Source: Isoetes taiwanensis (Eukaryota > Streptophyta > Lycopodiopsida > Isoetales > Isoetaceae). From it: a DNA stretch of 64,000 nucleotides. Position numbers and translations under genes: made by a program. The first letter of the stretch is position 1. The number at the start of each line of letters is the position of its first letter. The stretch is taken from contig JAJEKV010000020.1 of the NCBI GenBank assembly GCA_021234155.1, forward strand, positions 6,434,563 to 6,498,562, in the 5' to 3' direction. Shown here piece by piece: positions 22,240-33,420 of this stretch. Under the pieces are notes generated by a model. The model was not told where the DNA came from, ran no database searches, and worked only from the letters and a program-made list of their open reading frames with translations.

Positions 22240-23610
22240 AAGGAAAAATTGGATATTTCTGGGCAGATGGAAAGTCAACTTGTTAATCTGTCTGTCAACT
22301 GTCAAGTCAATCAGCAGGTCAACCAGGGCATACAGGTAGACCACAGATCTGGTCAGGAAGTCAACAGTCAATATTTGATTCAAAACTCAAAGGGCTCAGT
22401 CATTGACCAGGTCTCCTCTAAGATTAACAATGACTTTGGTGTACCTAATATCATTTCTAAAGACAACAGATTTGTTTGGACCAAGGCCAATGGCAGTTAC
22501 AAGAGAATTCAGAGGAAAAAAATATTAAGAGAGGCCCAGGTTCAGGAAGATAAAATAGCTCAAAACAAGGAAAGTGTTTCGATTGAGAAGATACCTAGCA
22601 AAGGAAAAAATACATCTCAGGTGGTTAAGGTGTTATAAAATCATGAAGGTACAGCAAAAAAGACAAGCATGGACAAGAATAAAATAAAAAATTTGCATGA
22701 TACTCTGAATAGAATCATTGTGGATGCCAAGAGCTTATCCAAAAGAAATGAGTCAATTCTTGACTCTTCAAATCCTTGCAAGGGTAAGAGTGATCCATTA
22801 GGCAAGAAAAACAAACATAGTAAAGTATTGAAGCCAACAAATTCTATCAAGGGGCAAGAAATTGAGGATGAAATAAACCCTTTGGATACCATAGTGGAAG
22901 TCGTCCCTACTCCTCCTCCAGCTATGGTTGACTTGGACAAAGTGGCCAACCTAGCAAGGGAGATTCCTGCCACAACTCCAGTGCAACACAAAGATCATTT
23001 GGAGGATAACATCCAATTTACTGGTAACTCTAACCAGTTTCAGGTATTAGCTGACCTTAACTCTGACCTTGATGTGGATTTAATGTTGAGCAATTCCCTT
23101 ACTGCTAAATCTGATCATATTCAACCACCTTTTATTGACCTTTCCTCATTCACTGATATGAACTTTCCTCCTCCCTACACTATTTCTTCTGAAATTGCTG
23201 AGCAGTTAGCTTCATTCAAGCTGGATTCACAACAAATTGTACAACAAGTCTGCTCATGGAATCTAATGGATGAAGACATTGTCCTATGTACTCCAGATAG
23301 GGAAATGGATGCATCCAAGGAAAATAATAAAGATCAAACAAGGGTTGTGGTATTGGAAAGTGTGGAAACACATAATATTGTTGCTGATACAAACCCCACA
23401 GGTCATGGCTCTTCCCCCTTATTCTGTTCCGATTGTAAAAGGGATAAGAATATAAATTTCAATGTTGATTCCACTTCTCCACCCTATAAAAACAAGATGT
23501 TTGAATTTGTTCCTGGGGGGGTCTTGGATGACAGTGATAGTGAGCTTGATAAGGAAAATTGGGAGAGGGATGCCTTCCATTCTGAGAATTCTTCTCTTGA
23601 TGTCCTCTAG
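22240..23610 (+). pseudogene. LINE ORF1, second part
   Basis: The frame resumes as YKEKLDISGQMESQ (first Y from the duplicated ATTAC). It runs to a TAA at 22636-22638, and the same frame is open again from 22669 (MDKNKIKNLHDTLNR) to 23610. The region is Ser/Asp/Asn-rich and of low complexity, as is common in plant LINE ORF1 tails. No intact CCHC knuckle is seen. The single TAA splits an otherwise continuous frame. Confidence 0.65.
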
Positions 23611-23783
23611 TGTTAAGATCAGAATTAACCAAAATAGGTGATTTATCCTTAACTGATCTCACTAATCTGCATTACACTCCTGCTGCTAGTACTAGGAGTA
23701 AAATAAAAAGGGAAAGGGGAAAAGAAGATCTGTTAGGTTCTAATTTCTCCCTTTGCTTCTCTTTCTTTTCCTTCGCCCTTATT

Positions 23784-24835
23784 ATGAAGATTCTCTCTTG
23801 GAATATTAGGGGTATCAAAGGCCCTCTTAAAAGAAAAAGAGTTATCTCTCAAGTCAGAAATTACAATGCTGATGTTATCCTTCTTCAGGAAGTCAAGCTT
23901 CTCAAATTTGAAATCTCGAATCTTGGTGATTGGATTTACCCTGGTGCCGCCTCCACTTGGATTGAATGGTAGGAATGGTGGCATTATCATGATATGGAAA
24001 AACCTTAAGCATGTCTCTTTTTATAATTCCCCTCTAAAATGTGGCAGGCTGTTATTTATACCATTCAAGACTCCAGTTTTGGAATTATTAACATCTATGC
24101 CTCCACTAATCCCAAAGAGAGGGAAATCTTGTGGACTGAGATCAATTCTTGGATGCATAACAGTCCTAATTTTGACTGGATTGTTGCTGGTGATTTTAGC
24201 AACATTCCTTCCTGGAATATGAAGCTTGGTAACAATATCAACATGTCAAGCTTGGAAAGGAAAAATTGGGAAACATTTATCTCTGATTCCTCTTTAGTGT
24301 ATGTTCCCTCTTCCACTACTACTTTTACCTGGTCAAATAAACAAAAGGGAGACAAAAGAGTTTTATGTGCTTTGGATAGGTTCTATGTTTGCGGCCTTGA
24401 TTCTTCTTTCTGGGATAACTGCTTTGTTACCAGTGATGAAGGTAATATTATCTTTGACCATCAACCTCAATTTCTGTGTACCCGTCACATAACTCAAATT
24501 CCAAGATGGCAGTGTTTCCTATAAGTTCGATTGTGCTTTACTTGACAATGACTCTTTTGTAAAGAATTTCAGAGATTTCTACCAGAACATTCACAGAGAT
24601 ACCAATGAGCAATCTATGAAAAATTTCTATTGCAAAGTCAAGAGGATTAAGATCTGGATTAAGGATTGGTCTAAGAGTAGACATCTGTCCAGATTAAAGG
24701 AGAAAGAGAGTTTACTTTCCCAAATGAGAGATATTAGGTCCCTTCTTCAAGAGGATCCTTATAATCTTAACCTGCATATTGGTGAGGAATTGATTGAGAA
24801 TACTGAAGAGTATTGAGGAAAGTGAAGCCAAAAGT
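23784..24835 (+). pseudogene. LINE ORF2 apurinic endonuclease domain
   Basis: It begins MKILSWNIRGIKGPLKRKRV and QEVK, the L1-type EEP nuclease start. Later, in other frames, come GIINIYAST, WIVAGDFSNIPSW (usually GDFN), LDRFYV and the DHQP box (usually SDH.P). At least two frameshifts (near 23960 and 24040-24520) break it. The domain nicks target DNA for target-primed reverse transcription. Confidence 0.8.
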
Positions 24836-24960
24836 TCTGCAATTAAATAGATAGATAGATAGATAGTAGTTTTAACATCACACCACTAGGCAGCATCCAA
24901 CTGGACATGTGACCACACACCACACTACATTGCTCGGTTGGGCCCTGCCCCCAACCACCT
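24835..24960 (+). repeat. (GATA)n microsatellite with short insertion inside LINE ORF2
   Basis: About 4.5 units of GATA (near 24846-24866) are followed by about 100 bases rich in CAC/CCA that do not read as LINE protein. Here the conserved segment between the endonuclease and RT is missing. Similar GATA runs occur at about 38863-38882 and 39188-39206. Confidence 0.55.
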
Positions 24961-26530
24961 TACAAAATCAAAAGAGAAATCAAAATCAAATTAATTCTAC
25001 CAGAGAAAGGGATTTCCTAGATCTTATAAACAATATTATTCCTTCTTCAATTGACTGTATGAATGCTTCTATAACTAATCCTCCTAATGAAGAGGAAATT
25101 CTCAATATTCTGAAGCCCTTTGGAAACTGCAAATCTCTTGGCCCTGATAGTCTGTCAAGTGAATTTTATACTCATTTTTGGGATATATTGAAATTTGATA
25201 TTCTCTCCATGGTTAGAGGTTTTTGGGAGGCCAATCATCTCTATCCTTCCATCTCAGCTGGTTTCATTGCTCTCATTCCTAAAGTGGATAATCCCTCTGT
25301 TTTTTCTGATTGGAGGCCTATCTCTCTCACTAACACTTCCTACAAAATCTGTGCTAAAATTATTGCTAATAGGATCAAGGCTTATCTGCAGAAGAACATC
25401 TCTCAATATCAATCTGCCTTTCTGCCAAATCGATTCATTTTGGACAATTACTTTACAGCTATGGAAGGCCTCCATTGGAATAAAATATCCAATCAAAATT
25501 GTGTGTTTCTTAAGTTGGATTTTAAGCGTGTTTTTGATACTGTGAGATGGGATTTTCTTGACTTTGCTCTAACCAAATTTGGCTTTCATCCTAAGCTTAA
25601 ATTGCTTATTCATGGGTCTGAATATCAATTCAAATTCTATTGTTATTCTTAATGGCACACCTTCCCAATTTTTTCCTTTATCTCGTGGTGTGAGACAAGG
25701 ATGTCCCCTGGCTCCCTATCTATTCTTAATTATGGCTGAAATGCTAACCAGGGCTATCCTGCACTTTAGAGATTTAGGAAGGATCAATGGTCTCAAAATG
25801 CCAAACAGTAATGATTCTCTTACCATCTCTCAGTATGCTGATGATACCTTTGCTTTCTTGAATGCTGATATCTCTAATATTGAATTCTTTCTTGAGATTA
25901 TCAATCAATTCTCTGCTGCCTCTTGAGTTCATCTGAATTTGGCCAAATGCATTGTTATTGGTGACAACATTCATCCAAACCTTGCTAATATTAAAGTTCT
26001 AAACTGCAATCAGGCATCTTTGTTACTGGGAATGCCTCTCTCCTTGAATCCTTGCTTAAAAGGTCTCTAGAAACCTATCATTGACAGAATCAAGAGAAAA
26101 CTAAATAACTATAGAGGCTGCTTATCATTTGCAGGTAGGACTCTTATTGCAAATTATGTCTTGGCCAGCTCTCACATATATTTTTCTTCTGCTCTAGTTG
26201 CTCCAAAGGCTGTGTATATTGAGCTAGAGAAAATTATCAGAAGATTCATTTGGAAAGGATCCCACTTGGTTAATTGGAACTCAATAGCTAGAGCCAAATA
26301 TCTAGGAGGGTTAGGATGTAAAAATCTTCATTTACAGGCCTGTGCTCTAGCTGGTAAATATATTTGGAAATCCTTTATTAATATAATATTGCCAGCCCTT
26401 ATTCTCACTTCATCAAATATTGGTTATCTTGCTCCTACCCAGATGGTCACCCTGCTATTGCTCATATTATCCCTGACTCTTGTTTTAATGAGTTGCATCC
26501 GGGGCCTAATACATCCTTTCTTATGAGAAA
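24961..26530 (+). pseudogene. LINE ORF2 reverse transcriptase domain
   Basis: Blocks in order: CKSLGPDSLSSEFY, FIALIPKVDNPSVFSDWRPI, YQSAFLPNRFILDNYFTAME, LKLDFKRVFDTVRWDFL (motif A; usually KAFD), a frameshift near 25610, GVRQGCPLAPYLFLIMAEML, QYADDTFAF (catalytic YADD near 25832-25855), a TGA at about 25924, then RTLIANYVLASSHIYFSS and KIIRRFIWKGS. All core blocks are present but broken by stops and frameshifts. Confidence 0.85.
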
Positions 26531-26639
26531 TATTATTATGGCTTGGAATAAGGTCTACTCATGTTTTGATTATGCTACTCCAGATGATCTAAACTTGCAG
26601 ATGACTATCTTTTAGAGTCCTGCTTCTAAGGATCATCCT

Positions 26640-27362
26640 AGTAAGGTTCTAGCCTTGAGACACCCGAGAATCTATAAAAAAAAAATGGAAGGATTCACTG
26701 TTATAAATGATCTCTACATCAATAAGTTTATGTCCTGGACCTCCTTGAGGAATATAGTACAGGGTACCTCTAGTGACAAAAAGATTTACCTTCATATCAA
26801 GTCTATTCTTCCTCATATTTGGCCGAATCAGTCTGTTCCTAAAGCAACTAACTGGTGTTTGAATAGTAAATGCCATTGTAAAGTTAGTAGGATTTATTCA
26901 ATCATTAACAGATCTGATGTCCCTCCAAAAGCAATTATTAAGTGGTCTATTTCTGAGGAGGAAGGTGCCCTTTTTTAAGAAGTGTGGAATTCTTTCTGCT
27001 TTCCAAAAGTGAGCTTTTTCAATTGGTTATTGGCTCATAGAAGTATCCCAAATCTTCAAGTTATCTCTAGGAGGCATAGTAATATTTCTGCTCTTTGTCA
27101 CCTTGGATGCTTGCTAGATGAAAGTCTTGATCACATCTTCTTTTGTCCTAAACTGGATCCTTTTTTGTTCTGGTTTAATGGTAAATTGGGTACTCTTTTC
27201 CCCTCTATGGTGACTGGTAATCTGCTTTCCTATATTCAAAACAAGTGTACTTTTGCTAACACTATCATGTTCATTGCTCTATGGAATATATGGAAAGCTA
27301 GAAATAGAATTGTGCATGGTAAGAAGAGCCTCTCAATTTTTTGGATTAAGATGCATTTTTAA
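26640..27362 (+). pseudogene. LINE ORF2 C-terminal zf-RVT region
   Basis: After an amber stop near 26614 the frame reads to 26978. After a TAA it continues VWNSFCFPKVSFFNWLLAHR, then CHLGCLLDESLDHIFFCPK. The pattern W..l..PKv..F.Wl...r plus C..C....E...H.f..C is the zinc-binding reverse transcriptase domain of plant LINEs (zf-RVT). Here the second Cys of the first pair appears to be Gly/Leu (CHLGCLL). Confidence 0.75.
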
Positions 27363-27605
27363 CTAGATGTTGAGTCAACTGCCTCAGCTCACATAAGAAA
27401 ATTTGCTAATAAATATGACAGGAAGTGGGACTTAATTGGTGCTTTTAAGGGTTCTTTTGATTTATTTGTATCTAATTTGAATGTCATTGATTCTAATTCT
27501 ATTTTTCTTGATCTTGATAGCCTATCTGAATCTGTGTAAGAGGAATACTGAAGATTTAGAGGAAAGTTTCATAAGGAAAGGTGAAGACATGGAATTACAT
27601 GATCT

Positions 27606-27944
27606 GTGGGAAAGCTAAGTGTGGATAAGAAAGGTTTAGACAATAAATCAGATTGGGCAAGATTGTTCTGCAAAGAGGTTGTCCAAGTATATTGCATGTT
27701 TGACTTCATCTTCATGCATCATTATTATATGTCAGAGGGACAATTCACAAGATACAGGGAGTTGTACTACACTCGTAGACTTCTGGCAGACTTGTATGGA
27801 TCCTTGATGATCCTAAGTGACTCTGGTAACTGTGATTCCTGCTTGGATGAAGCTGCTGAGCTGACAGCTGACCTCTATACCTTTGGCTCTGCGGACTCTT
27901 TCTACTCTTTCTTTAATGCCAAACTTGACTTCCTCTCCTCATAA
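27606..27944 (+). other. Small open frame in the LINE 3' region
   Basis: A 112-residue frame (MGKLSVDKKGLDNKSDWARL onward, acidic, Tyr-rich) lies between the end of ORF2 and the poly(A) tail. It matches nothing I recognise. It may be chance, or a residual accessory ORF of this LINE family. Confidence 0.2.
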
Positions 27945-28331
27945 TCTTGCTACCTTGCTGGCCTTTCCTGTTACTCTATGGAATTCCTTCTTTGCCACTA
28001 TTTGCTCAACTCTAACTCCTCATCTTGTATGGGTTTTTGTTGGCTATATCATTTTCCAGGTGTTGGTCAGGTATAGCATGGGAGTTTTTGATGGGGTTGT
28101 GGTTGGAATTTTTTGTACTTGGAATTTCTTTACTCACTGTCAGAAAAGAGATCTGCTTTTGTGATACCCCTATAGTCAATCGAATTTGTCTACTTAACTT
28201 ATATCCTATTTATCTACTTTTTCCTCCTTAGGAAAGGTTGGAGTTGTATGAATTTGGCTTTTCTACTTTCTGCTATGACTAGCAGAACTATGTACTGTTT
28301 CTCTTGATTAATGGAAAAATTTACTCTCTCA

Positions 28332-28370
<39 letters not shown>

Positions 28371-28384
28371 ATAATAATAATAAT

Positions 28385-29770
28385 ACAATTCTTATACCTT
28401 GACCAGAACTATAGATTTCAATGAATTCATTGAGTATAACCGAGTGGAGCGGCATCGGTTTTTTATACTGACACATAAAGTTTGAATCCTCTCATCCAAG
28501 TGTAAATTTATATAGGGTCTTTTTTCATGGGCACTTTGGTCCTTTTTTTTATAACTGAAAAGTAAAGCACAATTGTAATCAAGGGTTTATCTACCTAAGA
28601 AAGTTGTATTAGTAGAAAATAAAGATTAGAATGGAACATCAAGTGCACCACGAAGCTAATATATTGGCTTATGATTGACATCATTAAAGTTGGCAGCAAA
28701 CTGCATTAAACAAAATGGAGGTTTACCCATGAAGTTTTCTAGTATGTTCACAATGATGTATAATATGTGTTTGCAAGGAGTGTACTTGGTCTTCATTGCC
28801 TTGCTTTAAAAGTCAAAACAGGCGCAAGCATACTTTCCTTTTATGCTAATAATATATGTGTTCTTCTCCCCCTCCAAGATGAAGTCAACATATTGTTTTG
28901 ATTACATCACATTTATGGATATTTTCACATCTCTCATGTCTTTACCTTTTTTTTTTCAAGATTCACTTCAGATTGCCTATTCATTTTTCATCTTTGCTTA
29001 ATCCTTTTACCATCACAACGCATTGATGTGCATGGCTACGTTTTGCTTCCTTCCCTTGAAGAGTATGTAAGGACAAGATCATGCAATGTTCTCTGTAGCC
29101 CCATCCTCTCCTAGGTTATAACCACCTTTTTGAAGAAGTGCCCAATGAATGTGCCTGCCACAATTGGTTAAAGAATATGTCCCCCTTTTTTTTGTGGGGG
29201 TAGACCTCATTCAAAGAAGCATGCGGATACCATGTGCACTTCAAGTCATTTCCATAAAACCAGAAGAATTGCTCACAACTACTTATTCTGGTGCTTCTTG
29301 ATATATATTTTCAAGCACCGATCGAAGTGAAAAAACACAAGATCTGTCCTTGTTTGAATATGTTTTACCATTGAAGAAATCATCACGAATAGCATTCCAA
29401 TTAACCTAGGCCTCATCAGTCATAACACCATGAAGTTGTGATGGAGAAAAACCTTAAGAACCCAATACTTTATTAGGAAGAAAGTCTTAGTCTTGGGATC
29501 TTTGCTGGAAAATGAAATAAAAAAACAATTTTGATGTCCCAACAAACCAAAAATAACACACCCCCATAGGGATATTGCTAATGCATAAACTACCATCGAA
29601 TGTTCTATTATAGATAATTCCCAATAAACTAAAGTAATATTTTGATGCCGTAGAAATGTTTTGATACTATAGGAATATTTGGGTTTTGTTAGGACATCTT
29701 AAGTGTTTTGTATTGCTCGAACAGGTCACACTGGTGCTGGAGAGGGAAGGAAACACAAGGTCAGTCTGTT
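28385..29770. other. Intergenic, no supported gene
   Basis: AT-rich sequence between the LINE poly(A) tail and the palindrome cluster. It has no long open frame, splice-consistent exon or transposon protein. It includes poly(T)/poly(A) runs of 8-10 bases. Confidence 0.4.
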
Positions 29771-29778
29771 GGAGACAA

Positions 29779-30469
29779 CCAGTCGGCGCCCACTGACATG
29801 TAGTCATTGCATTTTTTAGGGTGAGACACATTTTAGAATAGGTATCAAAATATGCATCCGAACTGGGTCCGAGCCTATTGGCTTAGAATGCTCTACTATC
29901 CATCAGCAAATCCATCAGCTTTCTTCTATCAACAAGTGCTTAGTAGGCAGGTCACTAATGGGTCGGCGCCGACTGGTCTAATTAACGTTAGAATGTGCTG
30001 CATGTACATATGATATGTTTTACGACATGCAATGGTTTCGCGTTTTGAACAAGGAAAAACAAAAAAGGTGCCAAAAAAGAAAAAGAAAACGCAAAGATTT
30101 GCTTTATGGTTACGGGAGGTAGCTATTGAAGAATGGGAAACAGAGATTTGCTCTAGATCTTGTAGAGAGATTTGATTGAAGGTGTTGGAGATGGCTAGTC
30201 GGCGCCGACTGCCCTCAGAGAGAGTTTCTTGGTCGGTAGCGGTGACTGCATGCTTGCGGGTTAGTTTTCTGCATCGATATACTCAGTTTGTAAAATTTAG
30301 GACAAAAAAGGACAAAAGCAGTTTTTAAAATAAGCCAGTCGGCGTCGACTGGCATATGCAATCATAGTTTGCTGTTTGCTTACATGCCTTTGATCATAGT
30401 TCCTCCCGATTCAGTGTCTTTTATGGGAACACATATCTTTATCAGAATGTTGGGCCGGTGCCAACTGGG
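29779..30469. repeat. Cluster of five GTCGGCGCCGAC-type palindromes
   Basis: Copies at 29779-29797 (imperfect), 29962-29976, 30197-30210, 30334-30353 (with TCGGCGTCGAC) and 30452-30469 (degraded). The best are perfect 12-14-bp palindromes in otherwise AT-rich DNA. Two copies share the left flank GTTGGAGA. Spacing is irregular (about 120-235 bp). Confidence 0.85.
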
Positions 30470-30502
30470 TGTTTGCTATCATGGCCCTTTGATCAAGCTT
30501 CT

Positions 30503-30890
30503 TAAAATGGACTCTTGACGTGGCATGCTATCTCACCACCCAACCACGAGCCCTCAGCCAAGTCACAGCTGCCCCAGAGCTCTCCCCCGAGCAACTATAT
30601 AGCATGCACGCCCCTTTGGTCCCTCTTTAGACCAAAGCCTCATTTGGACAATAGCCCAAAGGCCCAAAGGCCCACATGGCCCAAAAAGGCCTAAAGCCTT
30701 TTGCCATAGGCCTTTTTGGGCCATGTGGGCCTTTGGGCTGTTGTCCAAAGGAGGCTTTGGTCCAAAGAGGGACCAACGGGGGGGTGCATGCTATATAGTT
30801 GCTTGGGGGAGAGCTCTGGGGCAGCTGTGACTTAGCTGAGGGCTCGTGGTTGGGTGGTGAGATAGCGTGCCACGTCAAGAGTCCATTTTA
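30503..30890. repeat. 388-bp near-perfect palindrome of two inverted LTR ends
   Basis: The left arm (30503-30693) is the reverse complement of the right arm (30708-30890), with a few substitutions and one 8-bp length change in a GGCCCAAA run. Both arms match the end of the 3' LTR (about 37053-37241), stopping at the same point (AGGCCTTTTTGGGCC). Each arm has CTATATAG (30595-30602, 30791-30798). The outer ends are TAAAATGG and, at the far end of the element, CCATTTTA. Confidence 0.92.
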
Positions 30891-30891
30891 G

Positions 30892-30904
30892 TGGTATCAG
30901 AGCA
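30892..30904 (+). other. Primer binding site, initiator tRNA-Met
   Basis: TGGTATCAGAGCA, the standard plant tRNA-iMet PBS, lies one base after the end of the LTR arm. Confidence 0.9.
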
Positions 30905-30914
30905 ACAAGTTTCG

Positions 30915-32040
30915 ATGGCCGGTTCTCCTGCCAATGTTAACTTTGAAGATGAGGAACTCAAGGAAAAACTTTTTGAATTAGAGCATAATAATTCGCTCAT
31001 GAGAGAAAAACTTGCAGCTGTCGAGGCTCGAATTGCTGAGCTGCAAGAACTGGATTCTCTGCGAGCGCAGGTGGCGCAGTTGCAGCAAGCTGCAGGGCGT
31101 CCGCGTAGTGGCATCGAAATGGGTGCCAATGTCAAAATTGAATTCAAAACGTATTCTGCTGATGCTAGTGATGCGGGTGAACTTTTCGCATGGCTACGGG
31201 ATTTGAATTCATATTTTTCTAAAACTAAGGATGATGAAGACACTCAGTTATATTTTGATGAGCGTCATCTGGATGGGGTTGCAAAGGACTGGTGGCTGGA
31301 TATCCAAAAGAACCAGCCAGTCGATCAACCCATTGTTACCTTTGCGGAATTTGAAAAGCAAATCAAAAATGTTTTTTTTTTTGGTCATAGTTGGGAGCGA
31401 GATCTTATCGCTGAATGGAATAAGTTGAACCAACAAAACATGGAAACTGTTCGAGCCTTTGCCGCAGAGTTTTAAAGAAAGGACTTCAGCTTAGTAAAAA
31501 TGATACTGAGAAGTCTGAAAAACTCATGGGTGGGGTTCATCGTTGGGTACGGGCGAAGCTCGATCTGCAAGTTGTCAATCTTTCTCTTGGTGAGCTCTGT
31601 AAAATGGCAGAGAAAGTAGAGGAGGAAGGTTTGATCCTCACGGAAGCCATTAATGCTCAACGTGGCCTCAAAGTATTTATAAAAGAGTCGAGTGGTTTTC
31701 AGGAGAAATCAATGGGATCTGCTCTAGGGTCTGGGCCATTCAAACAGCCATACACAGACGTTGCAGATAATGAATCTGTTGGGGCCAAAGAGCCAAAGGA
31801 ATCTTATCAAGCACGCAAGAAGCGGCTAATGCGGGAGAATAAGTGTTTTGTTTTTTATTCAACCGACCATAAGTTTTATGAATGCCCTACTTATCTTGAG
31901 AAGAAGAAAGGGGAAAGAAAGGGAGCTACACCTATTCTTAAGTCTGGGACTAAGAAAGAGGACAAAAGTAAGAAAGTAGCTTCTGTTCGAGGAAATGGGA
32001 AAGGGAAGAAGGTGGCTACTGTTCAGGGAAAATCGGATAT
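30915..32040 (+). pseudogene. Chromovirus gag (frameshifted, damaged zinc knuckle)
   Basis: It starts MAGSPANVNFEDEELKEKL with a coiled coil, then the gag capsid region (FKTYSADASDAGELFAWLRD, then DGVAKDWWLDIQKNQPV, then WERDLIAEWNKLNQ). The frame is lost at 31473 and continues in another frame (HRWVRAKLDLQVVNLSLGEL). The CCHC knuckle reads CFVFYSTDHKFYEC: the second Cys is Phe, so zinc binding is lost. Confidence 0.85.
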
Positions 32041-33420
32041 GGATTCTGTTGAGAATAGTAGTCTCTTACGATTTTGGACTACTATTCAAGATCAAAAAGT
32101 ACATATCTTATTCGATCCGGGCAGTGAGTTTGATTTTATTTCTGCTCAATGGGTAAAGGAACTAAAATTAACTTCTATTCCTTTATCAAGTGATGTAGAA
32201 TTGTCTTCTGCTTTCTTGAATGTTGCCCCTCCGCCTAGGACGTTGAATTTCAATTGCAGGGATACGTCTGTAAACGTTCTTTCATGGTTTCTGACCTTGG
32301 AGGTATGGATATTATTCTAGGCATGCCGTGGCATAAGGCTATCAATCCTCTTATAGATTGGCAGGCGGGAATTGTTATGTTATCCTTGGAAGGGGGTAAA
32401 AAGACCTTCAAGTTTGTGAAGGATGATATTGTTTCCCCAATTCCAACAGTTTCTATTGTACAGTTTAAACGTTTGGCAATGAAACTCATTTTGTATATTT
32501 GGTGGTTTTGCATCCTAATCTGGTGTATCCCCATTAAATGAGCGTCAAACTGTCTTTTTGCATTATTATGATGATGTCTTTTGAAATGAAATTCCACAAA
32601 CTTTGCCACCCCAACGTATGGAGGACCACAGGATTGATCTTCTTTCTGGGAAAGAACCTCCTAATCAAGCTCCTTATCGGAGAATGCATGGCCAACAAGT
32701 TGAGATTAGGCGCCATCTTGATGAGTTACTTCAAGCTGGATTGATCCACCATAGTTCTTCACCTTTTGGTGATCCTGTCTTGTTGGTTAAGAAAAAAGAT
32801 AATTCCTAGCGCATGTCTATAGATTATCGCGCTTTGAATAAGATAACCATTAAGAATCGGTTTTCTATACCAAGGGCGGATGATTTGTTTGATCAACTCC
32901 AAGGTGCCACAGTTTTTAGCCGTCTTGATCTTAAGTCCGGGTATTGGCAACTCAAGGTTGCGCCTGAAGATGTTCATAAGACTGTGTTTCGGACAACCTT
33001 TGGACATTATGAGTTTTTGGTCATGCCATTTGGACTTACAAATGTGCCAGCTTCTTTTGCGAGACTAGTGGGGCGAATATTTGAAGATGTGCATGGCGCT
33101 TATGTTGTTGTTTTCTTTGATGAGATATTGGTTTTTAGTAAGTCCGAGGAAGATCATTACTTGCATTTGCGGGAGGTTTTCCGTCAGTTAAGGGAGGAGT
33201 CTATTACTCTTAATCCTAAGAAAAATATTTTTTTCCAATCGGAAATTGAATATTTGGGTCATATTCTTTGCGCTGAGGGTCTTAAAATTGATCCCAGTAA
33301 GGTACGAGCAATTGTGGATTGGCCAGTACCTCAGTTGCTGCATTGCGTTCCTTTCTGGGCTTATGCAGTTATTATAGGAAGTTTGTACAGAATTTTGCTC
33401 GTTTAGCTTCAGATTTATAT
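32041..33420 (+). pseudogene. Chromovirus protease and reverse transcriptase (catalytically dead)
   Basis: The protease site reads HILFDPGSEFDFISAQW (DPG for the usual DSG). RT: RIDLLSGKEPPNQAPYRRMH, an amber codon near 32808 in the block before MSIDYRALNKITIKNRF, LDLKSGYWQLKVAPED (motif A), LVMPFGLTNVPASF, and VVFFDEILVFS, where the second Asp of Y/F-x-D-D is Glu (about 33113-33130). At least two frame changes occur before RT. Confidence 0.88.

Larger units (their letters stand above)
11405..28384 (+). mobile_element. Long L1-type LINE interrupted by a gypsy element
   Basis: The LINE runs from a pyrimidine-rich leader (about 11160-11480) through ORF1 (11483-12280 and 22240-23610) and ORF2 (endonuclease from 23784, RT, zf-RVT, to about 27360) to a poly(A) tail at about 28333-28368 followed by (ATA)n. 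Positions 12281-22239 are the inserted gypsy element plus one target duplication. Removing them rejoins ORF1 in frame. ORF2 carries several frameshifts and stops and a microsatellite-bearing insertion at about 24835-24960. The exact 5' end is uncertain. Confidence 0.88.

Noticed and set aside
29779-30469. CRISPR-like array
   Set aside because: Five palindromic repeats are irregularly spaced and diverged, spacers vary from about 100 to 220 bp, there are no cas genes, and the DNA is eukaryotic.
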